Shown here: piece by piece, positions 14,722-19,212 of the stretch
Numbering within the stretch: position 1 is the stretch's first letter
How the letters are laid out: every line of letters begins with the position of its first letter
NCBI GenBank assembly: GCA_910588875.1
Contig: CAJURT010000054.1
Location: 1 to 19,212, forward strand
Source: an uncultured Lachnospiraceae bacterium
GTDB lineage: Bacteria > Bacillota > Clostridia > Lachnospirales > Lachnospiraceae
Length of the DNA: 19,212 nt
Direction of reading: 5' to 3'
Notes under the pieces: model-generated
The model's input: only the letters and a program-made list of their open reading frames with translations
Told to the model about the DNA's origin: nothing
Database searches by the model: none
Translations under genes and position numbers: made by a program

Positions 14722-16104
14722 GTGGCAGGCAGGATGAAAGAAGGGTATGGCTATCTGATGGATCATCAAATCGTTACGCTCTTGTCCCTTTCCCTGGTTA
14801 TATTATGTTTTGCCGGTGTGGGGAATGTGCCTATTGTGGGGATGATTGGCATTATTTTGTGTACCATGGGCTGCCTATATGGAGGGATGGCCGTGGATCT
14901 GTGGGTACTGGTTCCTTTGCTTCTTTTTGATGGGATCAGTATCTATTCCTCCTGGGAGACATATGGGACGATTGCAAAGGGCTTCTCCCAGACTCAGGCC
15001 ATTTTTACGGTGGTTTATCTTTTGATGGCCTGTTTGGAGGAGGAAGAACGTCTCTCCCTCCGGAGGTTTTGCATCTCATGGATGGGCATCATGGCTATCG
15101 TTGGTATGATGCAGTTCATGCATAAAGCGCTGATCGGGGAAGCCGCCAGGGCAGGCGGGGTGCTGGGTGCGCCGAATGCTTTTGGGATCTGCCTGGTAGT
15201 AAGCTGGTTTGCGTTGATCGGCACTAAAGCAGAGGGGAAACAAAAGGGTTTTTGGACGGGTTTCCTGAGAGGGACGGAGCCATTGCTTTTGTCTGCGCTG
15301 GCGCTGACGCTCTCTATGGGGAGTTTTGTGGCCATGGCAATGGGAATCCTGGTTGTTTTTTGGCGCAGGGGAAAGGATAGTTCCTGGAAAGAAGCCGGCG
15401 TTTTTTGCTGCCGGCTGTTGGCCAGGGCCAGTGTGGGGGTGGGGCTTGGCCTGCTGATGTATATTGCATCGCGGCGGACGAATTACCCATGGCTTGCCAT
15501 ACCGGTGTTTTTGTATATACTGGCAGCGGCGAGGCATTGGCAAGAGTTTATCTGTTTCCTGGAAGATTTTCCCCGCCGGACAGCAGTGGTTTCTGGATTT
15601 GGGGTGGTGGTGGCTGCCTTGTCTGTGTTAAGCAGGCCCAGTGCTGCAGCCACTTTTGCAGAACGATTGAAGATGATGAAAAACGGCCTTGGCTATATAG
15701 GGAGGAACCCGGTTTTCGGGGTGGGGCCTTATCAGTGGAGGGGCCTGAACCTGCAGGACAGTGATATCTATTTTAACACCTGGCATATCCATAATGTGTT
15801 TATCCATATTGGGGTGGAACTGGGGCTTGTGGCGATGGCTATGCTGGTTGTCCTTGTTGTGCGGCATTTTCTGAAACGGGGAGAAGATGAGATGAAACCG
15901 GCGTCTGCTGCTTTTCTGGTCCATAATATGATGGATACCGACTTTTTCTTTGAAGCGGTCCCTATATTGGCACTGCTGATGGTAAGCCGCCCCAAAAGCG
16001 GGGGGAGGAAAATAAAAGCTGCCGCGGCGAGACTGATATTTGCCGCATTTGGGGGCATATTTATCTATAACCTTGTTTATAGCCTGTCCGGGCTTTTTCT
16101 GTGA
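14722..16104 (+). CDS. O-antigen ligase/Wzy-like polytopic membrane protein
   Basis: 460 residues with about ten to eleven predicted membrane helices. The middle has RAGGVLGAPNAFG (the R-x-G..G-x-PN pattern common in the family). A large extracytoplasmic loop follows: YIGRNPVFGVGPYQW, then WHIHNVFIHIGVELG near residues 354-368, the Wzy_C signature HN-x(7)-E-x-G. A late HNMMDTDFFF fits the end of the domain. Members join or polymerise lipid-linked glycans outside the membrane: O-antigen ligases, Wzy polymerases, teichuronic-acid-type polymerases and PglL-type protein glycosyltransferases. Which one this is cannot be read off. The start is GTG 14722 after AGGTGG (14710-14715); ATG 14734 is the alternative. 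The amidase gene begins 12 bases after its stop, so the two are probably co-transcribed. Neighbouring glycan-synthesis genes are absent. Confidence 0.82.
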   Translation: MAGRMKEGYGYLMDHQIVTLLSLSLVILCFAGVGNVPIVGMIGIILCTMGCLYGGMAVDLWVLVPLLLFDGISIYSSWETYGTIAKGFSQTQAIFTVVYLLMACLEEEERLSLRRFCISWMGIMAIVGMMQFMHKALIGEAARAGGVLGAPNAFGICLVVSWFALIGTKAEGKQKGFWTGFLRGTEPLLLSALALTLSMGSFVAMAMGILVVFWRRGKDSSWKEAGVFCCRLLARASVGVGLGLLMYIASRRTNYPWLAIPVFLYILAAARHWQEFICFLEDFPRRTAVVSGFGVVVAALSVLSRPSAAATFAERLKMMKNGLGYIGRNPVFGVGPYQWRGLNLQDSDIYFNTWHIHNVFIHIGVELGLVAMAMLVVLVVRHFLKRGEDEMKPASAAFLVHNMMDTDFFFEAVPILALLMVSRPKSGGRKIKAAAARLIFAAFGGIFIYNLVYSLSGLFL

Positions 16105-16115
16105 GAGGAGGGAGG

Positions 16116-16838
16116 ATGTTGAAGAAAAAAAGCATAGATGACAAATACGGAAGCATATGGGTGCTTTTTAAGATTTTGTGTGCCCTGACGGGGGTTATCA
16201 TGGCTGCAGGCATACTTTCTGTCTCAAAGGTTCCGGACATAGTGGGGCGCAGGCTTACGGAGGAGGAGAAGGCCCAGGTGATTGGGCGCAACAGCCCCCT
16301 GATTGATTATATCTTTCTCAGTCCAATAGCGGATTTCCCGCGGAAGTCCCCGGTGAGGAAGATAACCATCCACCACATGGCAGATGATATCGGCCTCGAA
16401 CGGCTGGGGGAGGTATTTGCCGAGCAGGACCGGCGGGCCTCCGCCAATTATGCCATTGACAGGGAGGGGCGAATCGCATTATATGTGGAGGAGGGCAACC
16501 GGGCATGGACTTCCAGCAGCCCTGAGAATGACCATCAGGCAGTGACCATTGAAGTGGCCAATGATGAAATCGGCGGGAACTGGCATGTGAGTGATGCCTC
16601 CTATGAGGCGCTGCTTGACCTATGTACGGATATCTGCAGACGCAACGGCATCAGGGAACTGACATTCACCGGGGATGATAAAGGGAGCCTCACTATCCAT
16701 AAGATGTTCCGCCAGGATACGGAGTGCCCCGGGCCTTATCTGGAAGGAAGGATGCCTGAGATTGCCAAGGCAGTGACCCAGCGCCTCCATGAGGACAGCC
16801 GGGAAGGCACGTCTTCTGATCTGCCTGTAAAAAAATAA
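16116..16838 (+). CDS. Membrane-anchored N-acetylmuramoyl-L-alanine amidase (Amidase_2/PGRP fold)
   Basis: 240 residues. One N-terminal membrane helix (about 13-37) leaves the catalytic domain outside. The Amidase_2 domain spans about 80-225. KITIHHMADD supplies zinc ligand His86, HKMFRQDTECPG supplies His195 and Cys204, and ASANYAID contains the usual tyrosine (Tyr112). All three zinc ligands are present, so it should be active. It cuts the bond between muramic acid and the stem peptide of peptidoglycan. ATG 16116 is chosen because AGGAGG (16106-16111) lies just ahead; a GTG 15 bases earlier has no ribosome site. It follows the ligase gene closely. Lying between the surface cluster and sigG, it could serve wall remodelling in growth or in sporulation; the sequence does not decide. 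Confidence 0.9.
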   Translation: MLKKKSIDDKYGSIWVLFKILCALTGVIMAAGILSVSKVPDIVGRRLTEEEKAQVIGRNSPLIDYIFLSPIADFPRKSPVRKITIHHMADDIGLERLGEVFAEQDRRASANYAIDREGRIALYVEEGNRAWTSSSPENDHQAVTIEVANDEIGGNWHVSDASYEALLDLCTDICRRNGIRELTFTGDDKGSLTIHKMFRQDTECPGPYLEGRMPEIAKAVTQRLHEDSREGTSSDLPVKK

Positions 16839-16876
16839 GAGCCGGCCCACCCGGCCAGTCATGGGAAAAATAGGAA

Positions 16877-16906
16877 GTATAAACCTCCTGTTTTCCGTAA
16901 ATCATT
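16877..16906 (+). promoter_or_regulatory. Tentative sigma-F-type promoter for sigG
   Basis: GTATA at 16877-16881 fits the sigma-F -35 pattern GYWTA exactly. Fifteen bases later GTAAATCATT (16897-16906) partly fits GGNNANAMTR, with three mismatches. The predicted leader would be about 56 bases. sigG is under sigma-F control in the species studied, which is why I looked here; the match on its own is weak. No good sigma-A promoter is visible in the interval. Confidence 0.3.
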
Positions 16907-16967
16907 TTCTTGGAAGGTCAAAATATGATCAGATGGAAAATGAATCTCGGATGCGGAGGTATGTACT

Positions 16968-17744
16968 ATGGCTGGTTATAAGGTTGAGATTTGTGGGGTC
17001 AATACGGCAAAACTCCCGCTTTTGACAAATGAGGAAAAGGATGAACTTTTCAGGAGGATCCTTGACGGCGACATGGAAGCCAGGGAACAGTATATCAAGG
17101 GGAACCTGCGCCTGGTTCTCAGTGTAATCCAGCGGTTTTCCAGCAGCAATGAAAATGTGGATGACTTATTCCAAATTGGATGTATCGGCCTTATAAAAGC
17201 CATTGATAATTTCGACATTACGCAGAATGTCCGCTTTTCCACCTATGCGGTGCCCATGATCACCGGCGAGGTGCGGCGTTATTTGCGGGACAATAATTCA
17301 ATCCGTGTCAGCCGTTCTCTGCGGGACACGGCCTACAAGGCTATCTATGCCAAGGAAGGACTGATGCGGAAGAATGCCAAGGAGCCAACACTGATGGAGA
17401 TTGCCAACGAGATTGGGATCAGCAAGGAGGAGATTACCTATGCCCTGGATGCCATCCAGAGCCCGGTCAGCCTTTACGAACCGATCTATACCGATGGGGG
17501 CGACCCGCTCTATGTGATGGACCAGATCAGTGACAAGAAAAATTTAGAGGAAAACTGGGTGGAGGAGATTTCCCTGAGGGAGGCTATGGACCGTCTTCCT
17601 CAACGGGAACGCCATATCATTGATCTTCGTTTTTTTGAAGGGAAAACCCAGACCGAGGTGGCGGAGGAAATCCATATCAGCCAGGCACAGGTGTCACGCC
17701 TGGAGAAAAATGCGTTGAAAAGTATGAGGAATTACCTGAATTAA
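16968..17744 (+). CDS. sigG: RNA polymerase sporulation sigma factor G
   Basis: 258 residues, the usual length for sigma-G. The N-terminus KVEICGVNTAKLPLL is the signature of this sigma factor, where CsfB and other anti-sigma inputs act. Region 2 follows (NLRLVLSVIQRF, DDLFQIGCIGLIKAIDNFD, RFSTYAVPMITGEVRRYLRDNN, with IRVSRSLRD after it). Region 3 has PTLMEIANEIGISKEEI. Region 4 has LPQRERHIIDLRFFEGKTQTEVAEEIHISQAQVSRLEKNAL, the -35-binding helix-turn-helix. Sigma-G drives late forespore genes, so the organism should form spores or descend from a spore former. GGAGGT (16955-16960) precedes ATG 16968 by seven bases. In many Clostridia sigG follows spoIIGA and sigE; here the upstream neighbour is the amidase, about 130 bases away. 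Confidence 0.96.
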   Translation: MAGYKVEICGVNTAKLPLLTNEEKDELFRRILDGDMEAREQYIKGNLRLVLSVIQRFSSSNENVDDLFQIGCIGLIKAIDNFDITQNVRFSTYAVPMITGEVRRYLRDNNSIRVSRSLRDTAYKAIYAKEGLMRKNAKEPTLMEIANEIGISKEEITYALDAIQSPVSLYEPIYTDGGDPLYVMDQISDKKNLEENWVEEISLREAMDRLPQRERHIIDLRFFEGKTQTEVAEEIHISQAQVSRLEKNALKSMRNYLN

Positions 17745-17747
17745 AAA

Positions 17748-17792
17748 CGAAACCAGCCGGATTCCCACAGGACAGGGATCCGGCTGATTTCG
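17748..17792 (+). terminator. Long hairpin after sigG
   Basis: CGAAA-C-CAGCCGGAT-T-CCC (17748-17766) folds on GGG-ATCCGGCTG-A-TTTCG (17775-17792) with an 8-base loop; only one base pair position and one bulge break the stem. It begins three bases after the stop codon. There is no clean T run, so it may end transcription inefficiently or stabilise the 3' end. Confidence 0.7.
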
Positions 17793-17858
17793 TCTGTGCC
17801 TGGGGGAGGAAAAGGCGGAAAGAATGAAATTACCATACTAATTCAAAAATCTGTAGCA

Positions 17859-17887
17859 TTGCCGTAGTGTTGTGTAGAATGTATAAT
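17859..17887 (+). promoter_or_regulatory. Sigma-A promoter of the second sugar-binding lipoprotein
   Basis: TTGCCG at 17859-17864 and TATAAT at 17882-17887 with a 17-base spacer. Predicted start near 17894, giving a leader of about 50 bases to ATG 17946. It makes the gene independent of sigG. Confidence 0.82.
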
Positions 17888-17945
17888 ATTTTATGGAAAC
17901 AAGGTGATGATAACAGCGAATACGACAAATGAGGGAGGTAATTGT

Positions 17946-19076
17946 ATGAGAAAAGTGGTTAGTATGGGGATGGCAGCTGTATTATTGGCAATGGCTTTGG
18001 GGGGATGTGCCACATCGAACCAGAAGGCAGAGAGCCCGGCGGGGACGGAGGCGGTTTCCTCCCAGGCTGAAGGGGAGACCAAAGAGGAAAAGGCAGAAAG
18101 CACAGAAGCAGGAGGGGAAGCAGCAGCGGAAACAGAGAGCGGGGAAGCGGCGGCGCAGGAAGAATATGCGGTGAAGCCCAGGCAGATTACAGACCGTAAG
18201 ATTAAACTGGGGCTGATCCCTGTGACGATGAATACGGCGTATACCATGACCATCAACGGAGCGAAGAAACATATTGCGGAGACGGGGGATAATATTGAAT
18301 TGATCGTCCAGGCGCCTTCCAGCAATGCCAGCACCATCACAGAGCAGGGCAATATCCTGGAGACGATGATCCAGCAGAAGGTAGATGCGATTGCCCTGGC
18401 TACGGAGTCGGATGAATCCATGCTGCCGTATCTGCGGGAAGCTGCAGAGGCAGATATTCCGGTGTTCTTGTTTAATATGACGGAAATCAATGAGAAAAAT
18501 ATTTATTACGTTTCGAGTATCGGGTATGACCAGGAACAGGCCGGACGGGAGATCGGGGCCTGGATCAATGAGAACCTGGGTGCGGATCCACAGAAGATTG
18601 CGGTTTTGGAGGGCTATGCCGGAGTCGTCAACACGAAGCGGATGGACGGATTTAATGAGGCGCTGGCAGGAAATGAAAATCTTCCGGTTGTGGCATCCCA
18701 GACGGCAGAGTGGACCAGGGAAAAGGGGCAGAGTGTGACGGAGAGCATCCTCACCTCGAACCCTGATATCACAATCCTGTACGGGCCTTACGATGAGATG
18801 GTCCTGGGCGGGCTGACCGTGATTAAGGAGAGGAACCTTCTGGACCAGATTGCGGTGGTAGGGTTCGGATGTACGAAAGACGGCGTTGCGGCGATTGAGG
18901 CAGGAGAAATGCAGGCTACGATTGATGTGGGGGAGTATGGTACCGGTTTTGACATCGTGGATGCAGTTACGGATTTCTGCATCAAGGGAAAAGAAGTGGA
19001 GAAGGTTATCAACCGTCCCTCCAAGGTTTACGACAAGACAAACCTGTCTGAACTTGACCGTGTGATTTTTGAATAA
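17946..19076 (+). CDS. Sugar-binding lipoprotein, RbsB/Peripla_BP_4 type
   Basis: 376 residues. The signal MRKVVSMGMAAVLLAMA ends LGGC, giving a lipid anchor at about Cys21. A Glu/Ala/Ser-rich linker (about 22-78) precedes the binding domain. The domain reads as a periplasmic-binding-protein-like I fold: KIKLGLIPVTMNTAYTMTINGAKK, then QQKVDAIALATESDESMLPYLREAAEADIPVFLFN, DQEQAGREIGAWI, GYAGVVNTKRMDGFNEAL and DQIAVVGFGCTKDGVAAIEAGEMQATIDV. This is the type that serves ribose, xylose or autoinducer-2 CUT2 transporters, or sensor kinases. I start at ATG 17946 because GGGAGG (17933-17938) precedes it and the signal follows at once; the open frame begins 42 bases earlier with no signal. No permease or ATPase follows within the window; they may lie beyond it, or the protein may be an orphan sensor-type binder. 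Confidence 0.92.
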   Translation: MRKVVSMGMAAVLLAMALGGCATSNQKAESPAGTEAVSSQAEGETKEEKAESTEAGGEAAAETESGEAAAQEEYAVKPRQITDRKIKLGLIPVTMNTAYTMTINGAKKHIAETGDNIELIVQAPSSNASTITEQGNILETMIQQKVDAIALATESDESMLPYLREAAEADIPVFLFNMTEINEKNIYYVSSIGYDQEQAGREIGAWINENLGADPQKIAVLEGYAGVVNTKRMDGFNEALAGNENLPVVASQTAEWTREKGQSVTESILTSNPDITILYGPYDEMVLGGLTVIKERNLLDQIAVVGFGCTKDGVAAIEAGEMQATIDVGEYGTGFDIVDAVTDFCIKGKEVEKVINRPSKVYDKTNLSELDRVIFE

Positions 19077-19156
19077 GTAGAGATCTTGGAAGGCCGGGAG
19101 ACTGGCAGATAAGAAGGATTGGAAAAGGGGGCAGTCGGGAAATAGACAGCCCTACA

Positions 19157-19196
19157 CAGGGGCAGGTGTGAACCATGCAGATCACACCTGCCCCTG
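19157..19196 (+). terminator. 15-bp perfect hairpin at the window edge
   Basis: CAGGGGCAGGTGTGA (19157-19171) pairs exactly with TCACACCTGCCCCTG (19182-19196) across a 10-base loop, followed by AAATTTAT. It lies 80 bases after the lipoprotein stop. The T run is short, so it may terminate moderately, but the stem is very stable. It may alternatively be a spread-out repeat element. Confidence 0.65.
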
Positions 19197-19212
19197 AAAT
19201 TTATCGATTAAA

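Noticed and set aside
16841..16855. Terminator after the amidase gene (GCCGG/CCGGC)
   Set aside because: The stem is only 5 bp and no T run follows on the plus strand; a T run exists only on the minus strand, where no gene needs it.

Overview
The window looks like chromosome of a spore-forming, Gram-positive gut Clostridium of the Lachnospiraceae type. This rests on strong GGAGG-type ribosome sites, sigma-A promoters, Gram-positive lipoprotein signals, an LPXTG wall-anchored protein, an ABC sugar operon without its own ATPase, and a clear sporulation sigma-G gene. Species cannot be named from sequence alone.

Layout. 1-860 is AT-rich and looks like a mobile-element remnant: a NYN-type nuclease gene broken by an in-frame stop, a cluster of four TAGTACCC repeats and two tandem hairpins. 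931-2286 is a distinctly GC-richer lipoprotein gene with a FecR domain. 2387-9945 is a carbohydrate locus. It starts with a LacI-family regulator under a near-consensus promoter and an overlapping palindromic operator. An operon of solute-binding lipoprotein, two permeases, an unclassified alpha/alpha-toroid protein and a GH2 beta-glucuronidase-like enzyme follows, closed by a strong terminator. 10020-11480 on the minus strand is nicotinate phosphoribosyltransferase (pncB) with its own promoter. 11481-12060 has no gene but holds a complete promoter-to-terminator unit of about 140 nt and a structured leader. 12061-16838 is a cell-surface cluster: a large Ser/Asp- and Glu-rich LPXTG protein, an O-antigen-ligase-like polytopic membrane protein, and a membrane-anchored N-acetylmuramoyl-alanine amidase. 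16968-17744 is sigG. 17946-19076 is a second sugar-binding lipoprotein with its own promoter, followed by a 15-bp perfect hairpin at the edge.

How the genes fit. In the sugar operon the lipoprotein captures an oligosaccharide or glycoside, the permease pair imports it (with an ATPase encoded elsewhere), and the cytoplasmic GH2 enzyme and toroid protein process it. The GH2 enzyme keeps the Asn-x-Lys signature linked to uronate recognition, so a glucuronide substrate is the leading inference. The LacI regulator probably represses itself and the operon. The surface cluster suggests a displayed, possibly glycosylated, wall protein made beside a polymer ligase and a wall amidase.

Most interesting points: the toroid protein of unknown chemistry in the GH2 operon; a 12-bp perfect stem-loop between the binding-protein and permease genes whose loop holds the permease's TTG codon; the RNA unit at 11695-11868; and the pairing of a Ser-rich surface protein with a Wzy/WaaL-like ligase.
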